A stretch of 64,000 nt of DNA from Leguminivora glycinivorella (GCF_023078275.1 NC_062973.1:19214956-19278955), one strand, 5' to 3'. Shown: positions 22,901-34,019, counted from the stretch's first letter. The notes: generated by a model not told the origin, from the letters alone. Program-made: numbers and translations.

Positions 22901-23949
22901 GTCATATGTCGTAAGGAATCTTCCTGTGAAGTTTCGAATAAAATAGTTAAACTAATCTTGTTTCCCCATACAAACTTTGAACCCCCATTTGACCCCCTTA
23001 GGAGGTGAATTTTGGGAAATCCTTTCTTAGTGCTCCTCTACACTATATAAGAAACCTACGTGCCAAATTTGAAATCTCTAGGACCAGCGGTTTCGGCTGT
23101 GCGTTGATATGTCAGTCAGTCAGTCAGTCAGTCAGTCAGCTTCTTCTTTTATATATTTAGATGAACATAGAAACCGTACCAAGTTGATAGATTTAGCTCC
23201 ATTCAATAAGAGTAAATACCATGCAAGAAAAAAGATTGGTCACCCTAGTCGTAAAACCACACATAGCATTATTTTTCTTTTAAGGTCATATTTATCGTTC
23301 TAAACCTATTCGTGGGAATTTTGATATAATTTGAGACAATGAAAACAATATAATGATAAGAACTAACCAAGATTACAAGCAAAATAGCAGAAAATTTATT
23401 GCCAGTGAGGTTTATGAACATTTTGGTAAAATAAGTACTTACTTGTGAAATTTTACGTCGGATTTCGGTTTCCATTTACTTCCACAATGGTTCACTATGC
23501 AATACATAGCGCAGAACTTAAGTAAATCGTCGAAAAACGTTTATTTCGCAAAATAAATCTCTGAATCGGTGTATGAATTTTGACAATTCTGACATATCGG
23601 GCATATTTTTTTATTATTAGTGTTCCCATAGTACGCAGGAGGTAAATACCGGAGAAATAAGGTTTTTGATTGAGTTTTTTTTCGTATAATACAAAGAAAA
23701 GTAAGTCAATTTGATTGAAGAATGTTTTATACGTTTTTTTTAATAACTTATCTGGCAATACATCACAGTGTTGGAGTGAGATAGAACATAGGAGTAAAGG
23801 TGAATGAACCTGGCTTCAACTCATTGGTCGGCACGCACTATCCAGAGATATATATAAAATTCTTGGTGCAAGGTAATAGTGACAGATGATGATGTGACAG
23901 AAGGGTGTCTGTTGGACATTAGCGTGTCGAGCCACTGGCACGTTTCCTT

Positions 23950-24206
23950 ACATACTCATTGCCGCAAGCAACTAATCGGGCCACTCAGCGCTGAGCGTTA
24001 TTTGACCAAGCGTATGGACGCTACCTGACCGCAGCGACTGGATGTTGCTCACTTAGGGCCGGTTGCATCAACCACATTTCACAGACACATCATCGTCACG
24101 CAGCAGAGGTCTATGGAACTTCCCATACAATCAAATTTAACGAATGTTTTAACGGTGATAGACGGTTTGGTGCAAGCCCTTAAAGAGTCTATCTGCAGAG
24201 GTTGTC
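23950..24206. repeat. Local duplication, copy A (occupied by a MITE)
   Basis: The sequence from ACATACTCA through CGGGCCACTCAGCGCTGAGC, TTTGACCAAGCGTA, GATGTTGCTCACTTA and GCAGAGGTTGT is repeated at 24472-24610. Copy A lacks a 17 bp stretch present in copy B and carries a 124 bp MITE at the TTA. Confidence 0.8.
24056..24179. mobile_element. MITE with TTA target duplication
   Basis: The element begins GGGCCGGTTGCATCAACCACA and its right end is complementary to GGGCTTGCACCAAACCG. TTA lies on both sides (24053-24055 and 24180-24182). The second copy of the local duplication has a single TTA at the equivalent place, which is the empty site. PIF/Harbinger-type mobilisation is the likely origin. 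Confidence 0.85.
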
Positions 24207-24471
24207 AGTATTTGTCAAGCTTTAATTAACAATGTTAGATAGAAGAAAAAACCGATGACCAAACTCCTGTTAGTAAATGGTGTCTCATTATAATGTATGT
24301 ATGCATTTTTAAGTTTTTTTTAGTCTCATAATAAAAGTTGCTCAGTACATCCTATATACTCACACCTTAATGATTGCATCTAACTGAAAGTTGTTTAAAT
24401 AGTTTTTTTGCTTACTGCGGGGAAAAGTTCTCTGTCTTAGATACACAACTTGAATTTACGCACATACTCAC

Positions 24472-24610
24472 TAGCTGCAAACAATTAATCGGGCCACTCA
24501 GCGCTGAGCGTTATTTGACCAAGCGTACGGACGCTGTCTGACCGCAGCGACCGCCAAATGTACATCAATGGATGTTGCTCACTTAAAGACAGTTTAGCTG
24601 CAGAGGTTGT
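24472..24610. repeat. Local duplication, copy B (empty MITE site)
   Basis: This matches 23950-24206 apart from substitutions and the absence of the MITE: GCTCACTTAAAGACAG replaces the interrupted site. It shows the state before insertion. Confidence 0.8.
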
Positions 24611-24680
24611 TGTTAACCTTTACCAATTTTGCTAGATGATATATTGTGACTAGTATTTTAGGTGTTTTCATAGTCCTCGG

Positions 24681-24990
24681 TTTTTAATCCCCGACGTAAA
24701 AACGACGGGGTGTTATACGTTTGACGTGTCTGTCTGTCTGTCTATCTAAGTGTGTGTCTGTCTGTGGCATCGTACCTCCCGAACGGATGAACCGATTTAG
24801 ATTTAAGTAGTTTTTTCTGTTAGAACCACAAAATTAAAATTTTGAAAAACCCCCGACCGCGACATAGTGAACCGATTTTCATAAACCATGGCTAAGAACA
24901 CTCTCAACTAACTCAGCTTTCAAACAAAAAAAAAACTAAATCTAAATCGGTTCATCCGTTCGGGAGCTACGATACCACAGACAGACACAC

Positions 24991-25040
<50 letters not shown>

Positions 25041-25105
25041 TCACACACACAGATAGACACGTCAAACTTATAACAACCCCTCGTTTTTGCGTCGGGGGTT
25101 AAAAA
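24681..25105. mobile_element. Long inverted-repeat element with CTGT/ACAG microsatellites
   Basis: Left TTTTTAATCCCCGACGTAAAA, ACGTTTGACGTGTCTGTCTG and CCCGAACGGATGAACCGATTT reappear in reverse complement at 24938-25103, giving arms of about 130-170 bp. The arms hold CTGT-type repeats. This is a frequent lepidopteran non-autonomous element; its superfamily is uncertain and no coding sequence is present. Confidence 0.7.
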
Positions 25106-25838
25106 AGAAACTAGTAAAAAAGAATATTTTTACTACAATAATAGTTAAATTTAATCTTTATTCATGCTCATTAGCAGTCCATAAATTAATTAACTACTAT
25201 CCATTAGCGCGAATAATTTAATTTTACAACAAAGTTCATAATTCACTAATGAAAACGCTATGAACTACCACCATGTCGTACCTATTATCAGCATCAGCTG
25301 TGCACACAGAAACACAAAATTCAATGCGAAGTTAATACCAATTTGATTTAAAATTCCGTCTGTCACATTTACAGACATATTAAAGTTACCTAGTGTGAGC
25401 GAGAGGTGTATCAGCCACTACATTTTTAATAACATTTTGTGTTTTAAAAAGCACATCCAAGAATAAAGCCTCTTATCTCAGAAAATGGGTCTCATTCAGC
25501 TGTGTTATAAGTTTTCTGCGAAACGTGAACGAGATAAGCTCTTGAGCAAGTTTCCGAGTATGCAAAATTGCAAATACTAATATTTTGAGGCGAACAACTA
25601 GAATTTCCTATAGTAATTTGACGTGCTTCGCCGATATTAAACTTAATAAGCTTTAAGAAGAGAAGACAAAATAATGCTTGCATGGATTTTGCAAGAATGG
25701 ATATTAAGTGGATACATCTGAACTGATTTGTTTTGCCGAAAAAAACACACCCAGAAAGGATAGTATATGGAAATAAGTTAAAAGTTAAATACTTAAGCTT
25801 ATTTTCGTAAAATTAGTAGGTAAGAACATATATTAGAT
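25106..25838. other. Intergenic DNA, nothing assigned
   Basis: AT-rich. A minus-strand frame of 63 codons at 25492-25683 begins with a cysteine- and leucine-rich hydrophobic stretch but has no recognisable domain or splice context. I do not call it a gene. Confidence 0.4.
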
Positions 25839-25839
25839 A

Positions 25840-25964
25840 TAAGATCATACCATCCCATACATTAAAATGCGACCGCCTAAGAACGCGCATACACTACACC
25901 ACACATAGATGGCGCCACAAAAAAAATGCCTTCGCAATTTAATGTATGGGATGGTAAGATCTTC
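25840..25964. mobile_element. MITE, about 125 bp
   Basis: Left AAGATCATACCATCCCATAC and right GTATGGGATGGTAAGATCTT are inverted copies, and similarity extends about 35 bp inward (ATTAAAATGCGACC against its complement). The core has no coding potential. The target duplication could not be fixed. Confidence 0.65.
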
Positions 25965-26218
25965 TTATATTTAATCTATGGTAAAAGGTACTTTTTTCAA
26001 GCTTGTATGAGTATAAAATAAATTTCGTAAATTAGAAAAATATTTCATTGATAATATTGGAAAGCCATCATAGAAATTTAAATCAAGCCTTACTTAACTT
26101 TCATTACATTACATTCTCGCTAAATTTTATTACAATTTATCTAAGAAAACTCTGGGCCTCTACGTGATCTCATTAAAGTAAATTTTTATCGAGAGTCCTG
26201 TAACCTTACCAAGAGTTT

Positions 26219-26467
26219 TTGAGGTTTTTGAATACATTACTCGATATCGTAAACGTCACAGAGAATGAAATGTATTATAAAGAGCATAGATTGGGTCCTA
26301 GATCTTGGCACCACAAACCATTAACTCAATATATGACTGATAACCAGTTGCTCACCAAAAAATTTTATAAAGTTAGAAAAACTGTACCGCACAACAGTAC
26401 TGATTGTAGATCAAGTAAAGTAGGCTGTAATAGCTGTATCCTGTTTCTTTCAGTATTTGATTCATGA
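26219..26467 (+). CDS. Unrecognised small open frame
   Basis: An 82-codon frame of mixed, protein-like composition rich in charged and polar residues, with four cysteines in its last third. No domain is recognised. It lies just upstream of a Penelope-type terminal block, so it may be the decayed end of a mobile element rather than a host gene. I cannot choose between a real exon and chance. Confidence 0.15.
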   Translation: MRFLNTLLDIVNVTENEMYYKEHRLGPRSWHHKPLTQYMTDNQLLTKKFYKVRKTVPHNSTDCRSSKVGCNSCILFLSVFDS

Positions 26468-26539
26468 CATTGTACAAAATGACATTAGGTTATTTAGATC
26501 ATCCTTAATACACTCGGTCAATTTTTTTACGTCTGTTAT

Positions 26540-26740
26540 AGAGAAATGAACAACGACGCCAAATGGCAACTAAGGTGTTGATGTCATTTCAAGCCAGTCT
26601 TCTCCGAGACCACGGGGACAACGCCGTCCCTGAAACGTTAGAGGTCAGTTTAATATGTAGTCATACGCGATTAAGTCCCGGTTTTAAAAATAATTATGCA
26701 GTTTTTGTGTGATGTTTAGGTTGGTTTTCGAGTAAAGTAT
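26540..26740 (+). repeat. Penelope-like terminal block, second example
   Basis: It has GAGACCACGGGGACAACGC, CTGAAACGTTAGAGGTC, TACGCGATTAAGTCCCGG and TTTTAAAAATAA in the same order as the block at 433-625 read on the minus strand. The recurring order of motifs argues for a common type of terminal repeat. No protein-coding part of the element is seen beside it. Confidence 0.4.
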
Positions 26741-27004
26741 TTTATAATTTCAAAAACCTATAGTAGTGGTTCTAAAGATTGGCCGTGAATTCTTTAACTG
26801 GGACGCGTTTTATGCCTCAACTTAAATTACTTCTCCTTTCATAGCGGACCGCGTGAAGGCGTGATACTTTTGGGGTAATGTAAACTATATTATGTAAACC
26901 AATCTGAGAAGTTAACCAGTAAAACAACGGTCATAAAACGTATATTGTCTCCCAGTTGGAGTATCTGAAGTATATATCAAAATAATTAGTTTTTTCGATA
27001 AGCA

Positions 27005-27212
27005 GTATTTCCTCCCGCGGACGCTCCGGCTGTGGAATGAGCTCCCTGCCGAGGTATTTCCGATGAACTACAGTATAGGGTTCTTCAAAAAAGGAGGGTA
27101 CAAGTCTCTAATGGGTCGGCAATGCGCATGTGACACCCCTTGAGTTGCAGGCGTTCATAGGTTTCCGCTTTCCATCAGGCGGACCGACGTGGTGTAATTT
27201 TTGTTTTTTTTT
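27005..27212 (+). pseudogene. LINE ORF2 C-terminal end and 3' tail
   Basis: The frame from 27018 reads RTLRLWNELPAEVFPMNYSI and continues to GRQCACDTP with a stop at 27141-27143. This is the same terminal block as in the LINE at 4060-4546. The 3' part has TTTCCATCAGGCGGACC. Only about 200 bp of the element survives. Confidence 0.7.
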
Positions 27213-27484
27213 GCAAAAACAGTAGTCTTCTTCAAATAAGAATCCCGAGAAAGTATTAAATTCGAAATGACTCCGCTGGACATAATGTACATAACTCTTT
27301 GGGGAACGCTTTTAGGGTCCTTCTTGAGAATTCGATTCTTGATGTCATTCCCTTGGCGTACATATTTTTTTTATACAAATTTCTTTATAGTTGTAATAAA
27401 ATATGAAATTATATTTAATAATAAGCATATTAAATTTATCGAATATGCATCATTTTCCATTAATTTAGTTCAAAAAGCTTAGGA

Positions 27485-28100
27485 AAATTATCATTACCCT
27501 GCTCAAAATCCCAGGGAATGAGAACCAGAGGAATGAGAAAAAAAGTATGTTTATTTTCAATTTTGCAGAAACTGTAATTAATATGAAGATAGCTAAATAA
27601 TCAATACATGCAGTCATCCATATACTATCATTATCACTAAAGATGCTACGCTTATTGCAAGTAATACATTTTATATAAAAAATACAGGGTAATGATAATC
27701 ACAGTGAACCACAGCCAGGGAAATGATATATTTACCTTCATAGCTCAGAACTCTTACGACTTGTCATGTCCCCTCCCCCCGGTGTCGGGAGCGTTACGGA
27801 CGCTTATTAGGCACGGTGGGCTCAAAATCTTGCAAAGTGTTTAAGTAGGGGTATGCACGTTGTTTAGTGAGGCACCAAGGGAATGATAGCTAAGCTCCGG
27901 ACAAACCTTTCATAACAGATGCTCAAGAAAATACAGTTAACACAGAAATCATTTTTTTTATGCATTAGTTTATGATACTAATGCTGCAACGATTTAACTT
28001 AAAACTATAGTTGATTTCAATCCCTTACTTTTTCTTTTTGTAGTAGTTTACTCAAAAAAAGACGAATGGACGCAACAGGGTAATGATGTTTCAGGTGTTT
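27485..28100. repeat. Scattered AGGGTAATGAT words, decayed inverted-repeat element
   Basis: ATTATCATTACCCTGCTC at 27488, CAGGGTAATGATAATC at 27685, AGGGAATGATAGC near 27889 and CAGGGTAATGATG at 28078 are variants of one word in both orientations. This suggests one or more degraded inverted-repeat elements. No gene is seen. Confidence 0.35.
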
Positions 28101-28808
28101 GATTTTTTTTAAGTTAATTCTACTAACCTTAAATAAAAATGCATTCATGCCCCAGTTAGATTATGTGGTACTATAATGATAAAAAAATAGTTTGATGATT
28201 TATTTCAATGTTTCGGGTACTTTTATCCCCAGGACGGGGAAAATTGACACTTTCAAGAATCATCCTTTACCGAAAGACATATTTGGTATTGATAACATAA
28301 TTTGTAGTATTAACAACAAACTGTACCTATTAGAATACTGTATACTGCAGCCTGTAATACATTTTTTCTACTCCCGTACTGTTATTCGTGAGTTACAAGG
28401 TCGTGCATAGAACTTAAAAAACCTACATAAAAGATGTCAGGACAAGTCTATCTAGTCTATACCCTGAAAACATTTAGTAGAAGTAGCACGATATAGCTGT
28501 TACAGTTCAGTAAATACATTGCTACCAACTTAACAAACCAATTCGCAGAGTCGAGACTCCTTCGTTTTCTGCTGCGTTCATTGGCGACGCGTCGAATCGC
28601 ATTCAAATGTATGAGAACTCGATTCATCTCGGCTCGATTCGTCTTAGTGGCCAGGCTTCAAAGAACCATACCATAGACAGTTTTATTTTCATGTTTGCAC
28701 TCAAACTGCATATTCAAAATGGTAGGCGGTCCACTAGATAACTAAGATGACTGAAAGTAGGTATTTGTTGATTTATAATTTTCTTTCAAAATAAGTGCTT
28801 GGTCATAG

Positions 28809-28958
28809 AAAAAGTATTGTATGCAACGGTGTTTAACTGAGTCAAAAAATGCTCGTGGCGTCTTTATTAACAATTTTCGGCTTCGCCTCAAATTGTTACC
28901 CACGCCACTCACCTTTTTTGACCTCTTTTAACCACCAGTTGCATAAAATACTATTTTT
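28809..28958. mobile_element. Foldback-like MITE
   Basis: The two halves are largely complementary: AAAAGTATTGTATGCAAC on the left against GTTGCATAAAATACT on the right, then GTGGCGT against ACGCCAC, and an inner AACAATTTTCGG/CAAATTGTT stem around GCTTCGCC. The element can form one hairpin of about 150 nt. No coding sequence is present. Confidence 0.65.
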
Positions 28959-28959
28959 G

Positions 28960-29530
28960 CCTCTGTATCGTCATAAAATTACGAAATTGCGGCATTTATA
29001 TTGAAAACAACATTGTATCGATGCATTACTGTATGCTTAATACATAATAATATGTCATTATGCATTCATTTTATTTTTTGGCGTGTTATATTTATATTTA
29101 TTGTTTTATTAATATAGTTGTACTTTAAAATAAAAGTTTTTCCTTATTTGGAGGTATACATTTAGGGTACCTAAACTTCGTAGCGTCGTAACAAAATTTT
29201 GGAATATCATGATAAAATTCCAGCTTGACAAACTTTAATATCTAATAATCCATATACCAGCTAATCTATCCAATCGCCTATTCCAATGTATCATCGCTCC
29301 TTGCCTAATCAAATGGCTCGTGTGATGAGGTGATCAGTGACGTCACAGCTGCGTGACGTGACAAATGGAGCACAGCGGCGTGTTGACAAACTGCATCTGC
29401 AGCTACTGCGGCCGAGTGCGGTTGTGGGGTAATCAAATGTTAGTATTAGTATATAACATGAGGCGCTACTTGAATTTTAAAATGATCATATGTTACATAT
29501 ATCAACTATTAACGAAATGTGGGATTACGG
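28960..29530. other. Intergenic DNA, nothing assigned
   Basis: No gene or clear repeat end is seen. A CGTAACAAAATTTTGG-like stretch and a GTGACGTCACAGCTGCGTGACG stretch are present; the latter carries two TGACGTCA/TGACG-type words, which may be chance. Confidence 0.3.
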
Positions 29531-29650
29531 CCAGCGTAGCCGAAAGGCAATCGCCAGACGTCGACAAAAATGCAGTCTAGCTCTGTTGCGCCAATACGCA
29601 AAAGCGATAGAGATATTATCGTAAGCGTTTGTGCATTCGGCTACGCACAC
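29531..29650. mobile_element. MITE with AGCCGAATGC-type ends
   Basis: The left end CCAGCGTAGCCGAAAGGCA and the right end, complementary to GTGCGTAGCCGAATGCACAA, are inverted. The core CTGTTGCGCCAATACGCAAAAGC is shared in reverse orientation with the element at 31756-31905. Confidence 0.6.
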
Positions 29651-29799
29651 TGATATATAGATCGATATCAAATTATTTTCTATAAATATTTTGGGCTTTT
29701 CATAAAAAAAAACAAAAGTCAGTAGTGACCACGGGGCTAGCAGCTTTGTCACTTCAGTTAGCACTACAAACTAGTACAAGGATTGTGCCTCTTCATAAG

Positions 29800-31620
29800 G
29801 ACTCTTTATTAAAATTAAATTAAATTAAATATCATTTATTTCAGAAATAAATTTCCATATTGTATTAGTAACTTATTGCTATTCTTAACCTATGTTAGTG
29901 ACAATTCGATATTCTATATTTTATACCTATACTATATTCTATTCTATATTTTATACTAACTTGAAACATTATTGTGAGCATGTATGCTACTCCAGTACTG
30001 CCAGAAAGCCCCATCTACCCTGTCAGCCACCGTGGCTAGGAGACTGTTGGCGCTGCCGCGCACGCGCCGCGCCAGCGATGCCACACGCTTGCGCATGATG
30101 GCGTGGAAGCCGTCGGTGCGCGCTTCCGCGAACATACCGCTAGCACTGCAATAGCGCGGCAGCCCCAACAGCATCCTAAAAGCGTTGTTGTATTGGACTC
30201 GTAGGGCGTTGTAAGCTTTTTGAGTAAAGTTGATCCATAGGCTGCAAGTGTAAAATGATTGACAGTACGCCTTAAAAAGGGTGATTTTAACGTTATTTGT
30301 ACACCTTGCAAACCTACGAATCAACATATTACTCCTCACTGCCAACGCCCTACGCTCCCTTTCGACATCCTTGTCATCTTTTAGCGATGCGGTTACCCAG
30401 TGTCCCAAGTACTTAAATTCTCTTACAACTTTAAGAGGAGTGCCATTTAGTCTCACTGGGGGTAAAGATTGGTCATCTAATATGACAGTTCTTCCTTTAA
30501 AGACTAGCAGCTCACTTTTAGAGACATTGTACTTGAGACCATGGGCATCCGCATACCGCTCACACACACTCACCAACGTCCTCAGGGCGCCGATCGACGG
30601 GCTCAACAACACCATGTCGTCCGCGTAACTGATGTTATTTACAAACGTTCCATCTATTGAACATCCGACCCTGGTATTGCTAAGCTCCTCGATCAGCCGA
30701 TTGACATACAGGCTGAAGAGTCTAGGCGATGTTAGCCCGCCCTGCCTGACCCCACACTCCAGCCTATACTCATCGGATAGCGAGCCCGCCCACTTCACAA
30801 CATTAGTTTGGTGACCGTACCAAAACCTGAGAAGTTCAACCAGCTCCCCGGGTAGAGACGTCTCTTCATACAGCTTTTGCCAGAGTATACTATAGGACAC
30901 CAGATCGAAGGCCTTCGAGAGGTCAAGAAAACACGCAAAAACTGGTGTTTTCCTGTCCGTGTAGTATCGGACAGTGTGCTTAAGACATAGGACTGCTGTC
31001 TCAGTGGATAAGCCCGTGCGAAACCCGAATTGTGCATCATGAAGAACTGTATGCTTTTCCAACTGCTTGTCCAGCACACTGTCCAATACCTTTGCTACAA
31101 TGGTAGCCAACGAAATGGGCCTATAGTTTTTAATATCCGCGGTGTCTCCTGTGCGATTTTTTATGATTGGTACCACCACAGTCCTCATCATATCACTAGG
31201 TATATAAGTATGGCTGACACAGAAGGTGAAGAGCATGGCGAGAACTCTAGGTAAGTGTACCCCTGCATGCTGCAGGTGCTCTATGCTGAGGGAGTCGTGC
31301 CCTGGTGACTTTCCTCGCGTCATGTTCTTCACCACCGATGCCACCTCCTCCGCTGTAATTCTCACTAAAGGCCCCGAAGGTACACAGCTTGTCGGAAAAG
31401 ATACTTGACCATTCACAGGAGATTCAACCTTAAAATGTTTTTTAAATAGATCGGCTATCTTATTAGGCTCGCTAACACCCTCAATACTCACTGGAAGGCC
31501 CGCCCTAGGCTTCAATTTATTGGTATGCTTCCAGAAATTTTTAAAATGGTTATTAGAATGGTGTGTAGCTATGATGTCCATTTTTATTTGCTCTTTATAG
31601 GACGCCACTTTTTGGGATTA
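29800..31620 (-). mobile_element. 5'-truncated LINE with an open reverse transcriptase frame
   Basis: The element is on the minus strand. Its 3' end carries GAAATAAATGATATTTAATT followed by an AATTTAATTT-type tail and AATAAAG. The frame 29956-31608 fills most of it. ORF1 and the endonuclease are missing, as expected of incomplete target-primed reverse transcription. The right edge near 31620 is inferred from the end of homology-like coding. Confidence 0.75.
29956..31608 (-). CDS. LINE reverse transcriptase, partial ORF2, uninterrupted
   Basis: A 550-residue frame with no stop or frameshift. Reverse transcriptase blocks are in order: KSPGHDSLSIEHL at about 100-112, NYRPISL at 161-167, the FGFRTGLST substrate block near 194-202, CFLDLSKAFDLV with a catalytic aspartate at 226-237, GVRQGGLTSPRLF at 286-298, YADDM with the catalytic pair at 328-332, and FKYLGHW further on. 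The C-terminal 120 residues are a basic post-polymerase domain. It would copy element RNA at a nicked chromosome site, but an endonuclease domain is absent. The frame is intact enough to suggest a recent insertion. Clade is uncertain; the YADDM box and GVRQGG block fit an L2/CR1/Rex-type element. The start codon is nominal because the copy is truncated. Confidence 0.85.
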   Translation of the reverse strand: MASYKEQIKMDIIATHHSNNHFKNFWKHTNKLKPRAGLPVSIEGVSEPNKIADLFKKHFKVESPVNGQVSFPTSCVPSGPLVRITAEEVASVVKNMTRGKSPGHDSLSIEHLQHAGVHLPRVLAMLFTFCVSHTYIPSDMMRTVVVPIIKNRTGDTADIKNYRPISLATIVAKVLDSVLDKQLEKHTVLHDAQFGFRTGLSTETAVLCLKHTVRYYTDRKTPVFACFLDLSKAFDLVSYSILWQKLYEETSLPGELVELLRFWYGHQTNVVKWAGSLSDEYRLECGVRQGGLTSPRLFSLYVNRLIEELSNTRVGCSIDGTFVNNISYADDMVLLSPSIGALRTLVSVCERYADAHGLKYNVSKSELLVFKGRTVILDDQSLPPVRLNGTPLKVVREFKYLGHWVTASLKDDKDVERERRALAVRSNMLIRRFARCTNNVKITLFKAYCQSFYTCSLWINFTQKAYNALRVQYNNAFRMLLGLPRYCSASGMFAEARTDGFHAIMRKRVASLARRVRGSANSLLATVADRVDGAFWQYWSSIHAHNNVSS

Positions 31621-31755
31621 CAAAATATGCCTGTTATATAAAAAATCTCTGTTGTGTAAAAGAACCGTGCTGTCTCACGTTTATATCATAATATGTACAG
31701 AACAAAACCCTACTAGTTAAGTAATGTATTCTTCGTTTGTCTTTAAAATCCTGGG

Positions 31756-31905
31756 TACGTAGCCGAATGGCACAAACGCTCACGAAACGAAACGCTCGTA
31801 GATATCTATCTCTATCGCTCTTGCGTATTGGCGCGACAGAGCCAAACTACCTTTCGCGGCATTTCGTTTTCGTTTCGCGTCGCAGAAATGCCATTCGCCT
31901 ACGGC
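31756..31905. mobile_element. MITE with CGTAGCCGAATGGCA ends
   Basis: Left ACGTAGCCGAATGGCACAAA and the complement of the right end, GCCGTAGGCGAATGGCATTT, form inverted repeats. The middle has TATCTATCTCTATCGCTC and GCGTATTGGCGC, shared with the elements at 2115 and 29531. It does not encode a protein. Confidence 0.65.
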
Positions 31906-32040
31906 ACCTGATCATATCCAAAGACGGTCGAATACATACGGCTGCTTGCGATTCTATCCGCGTGTGCGATACGAGATCGATAAGCGAAACGACCCAAGGC
32001 ACTTGAAAAAAGTGACGGTTGCTCCGCTTGGTACTTTTAT

Positions 32041-32360
32041 ATAAGGTGTTAACAAATTAGTCACGGATATTTTAAGGGACATGAAAATAATTAACTTTCA
32101 CTAGAAATAAAAAAAACCTTTCAATGTTTTTTTTTGTTTTCATTTACTGAACAAAAAAGAAATGAAATTTTCCGCTAAAAATAATCATCATGTACATTTA
32201 ACCTGACAAGACGTTTAACACTATCTCTCATGTCACTCATGTAAATAATTTGTATGTCTTAAATGTCGAAAAACTCGTAATCTCCTATGATGTTTCATAT
32301 ATCCAGAAACGGATTACTATCAGCCGTAAAAATATCCGTGACTAATTTGTTGACACCCTA
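32041..32360. mobile_element. MITE with ACAAATTAGTCACGGATATTT ends
   Basis: TAAGGTGTTAACAAATTAGT and CACGGATATTTT at the left are mirrored at the right by AAAATATCCGTGACTAATTT and GTTGACACCCTATA. TATA lies at both ends, consistent with a TA target. A second member of the family is at 48785-49233. Confidence 0.75.
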
Positions 32361-32552
32361 TATAAATATTTATTGGAATAAAATAGGTATACCTGGAAAT
32401 AAAACTGAAAACGCAGAATTATACTTGTGATTCAATAAATTTAACGACATTCGAATTATAATAATATACTTTAACGCCACTTTGAACGTATAGATACTGT
32501 AGTAGAGGCCGTAGAGCTGACAAAAGATCGATGTTTATATGATGTTATTTAT

Positions 32553-32772
32553 AGGCGGCTAATCAAATCTTTGCACTAAAAAAGGCGCGAAATTCAATTT
32601 TTTTATGTAAATTTAACCTTTGCCCCGACGATTTCAATATATTTTAAGTGTTATGCTCGTTGATGATTCCATCAACGTCAAGGTTTAGAAAGGCATGCGC
32701 TTTATGAAGACCGGTCAGCCCTATATTTTTAAAATTTGCCGCCTTTTATAGTGCCAAGATTTGGTTGACCGT
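32553..32772. mobile_element. MITE, about 220 bp
   Basis: Left GGCTAATCAAATCTTTGCAC and AAAAAAGGCGCGAAATTC are matched in inverse orientation by the right end (complement GTCAACCAAATCTTGGCACT and ATAAAAGGCGGCAAATT). The ends are diverged, so the element is old. No coding sequence is present. Confidence 0.6.
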
Positions 32773-32774
32773 AT

Positions 32775-34018
32775 ACCGTAGTTATCGTGTATACCTTTTG
32801 TATTTGTAAGTACATGATGAGATCGCGCCGCATCTATACCTACTTGATATTTGAAATGGGAACCAAGAGGAAAACCCCGCAAGTGAGATTCACCGCTTTG
32901 TTATTCAACTGGCGAGCTTTGTCATTGAAAAAAGAATACTACAGTCTTACTGGTGCTGCCGGAAGTGATAAAAAGGGATAAAATATGATAAGCATGGACG
33001 AGGCGGGTAATTTTAGACCTAATGGGGGAAAAATGCGGTATTGTGGATACGAAAGTGGAGATTTGTATTAAAAACAAAAAGGACGGTGGGTTTAGTGATA
33101 ATAACTAGTGTATTTATGGTCTCAGGATACGTAATTATAATTATAAGCAATCATCGTACTATTTATCTTTTAAATCGATATTTCAAATGTACGTATAAAG
33201 TAGTGATATACTGTTTAAATTCGTATTTTTCCTCTCTAACTAGATTATCTAAGCCACACAATAGATTTTATTATTCATGATTATTATTTATGAAAGCTCA
33301 AAAGAATACTAAAATAACATTTTCCAAACCGATACCAAATCGTAAAGAAAGCGCTAAATTATATATTGTAATCGAGGCAAAACAAATCTCTTCTCCAGTA
33401 GCACCTCTGGAAAATAAAGTGTTGTAAGAGTGGTCCAATAACAAGCATTCAATTTTATGAAATGAAAACAGACCTGTCACAGAAGTGTTTTAGAGTTCCG
33501 CACGTGAACCTACAAAATGCGACTGTAGCTAGTGGCTGCCATGAGTGTTTCATACGTTACTCGATAGCGAATATGTTACTGAAAATGACCTTAATTGTAT
33601 GCAGAGAGTAAAGAGCCTTTAGCGCCCTCAAACAGATATTCGTACCAAAAGTGACGTTAAATTTTCTGTGATACGCTATTGTGTAAAGTATTATAAAACG
33701 TTAAAACCGTAAGGTAGAGGTACTACCTCAAATTTAGTGCTAGAACTTGCGCTAGGCTTACTGAAGATTCAGGTATAGCACTTAAGAACCGGTCGGGGCG
33801 GGATGGACCTGTTTGTTAATTTCTAGAGTCACGTGAGAGAAAGGAGATCACGTGACAATTCTTATAGAAATTGACAAATCGGTTTATTCCGTTCTATCGT
33901 AAGTCATCTTTTAGACGAAATAATACATGAGCAACATAGGCACGTTATTTTTCATTTGAAATTGATTATTTTCAGATTTCTTGATGATTTGCGTAGTCTC
34001 ATTTTTACAAGCTTTTAT
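32775..34018. other. Intergenic DNA, nothing assigned
   Basis: No gene is recognised. Near 33810-33860 GTCACGTGA and TCACGTGAC face each other 11 bp apart inside a longer imperfect inverted repeat, possibly a decayed foldback element or paired E-box words. Confidence 0.35.
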
Positions 34019-34019
34019 T

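Larger units (their letters stand above)
14655..23908. repeat. Four tandem copies of a 2,313-2,314 bp unit
   Basis: Copies run 14655-16967, 16968-19281, 19282-21595 and 21596-23908. They differ only at a handful of sites: copy 1 has one C fewer in a C run near 15905, copy 4 has one C fewer near 21967, and copy 4 has C instead of G just after the GTCA tract (23139). Each unit contains an AT-rich LINE tail, three modules of about 430 bp from the Helitron, the Helitron 5' end, and about 750 bp of former flanking DNA. The unit junction is GTGTCT followed by ATTTTGG. Identity this high means very recent amplification or an assembly effect. Confidence 0.95.

Noticed and set aside
30281..31408. Several plus-strand frames opposite the LINE
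   Set aside because: They are antisense shadows of the reverse transcriptase frame at 29956-31608.
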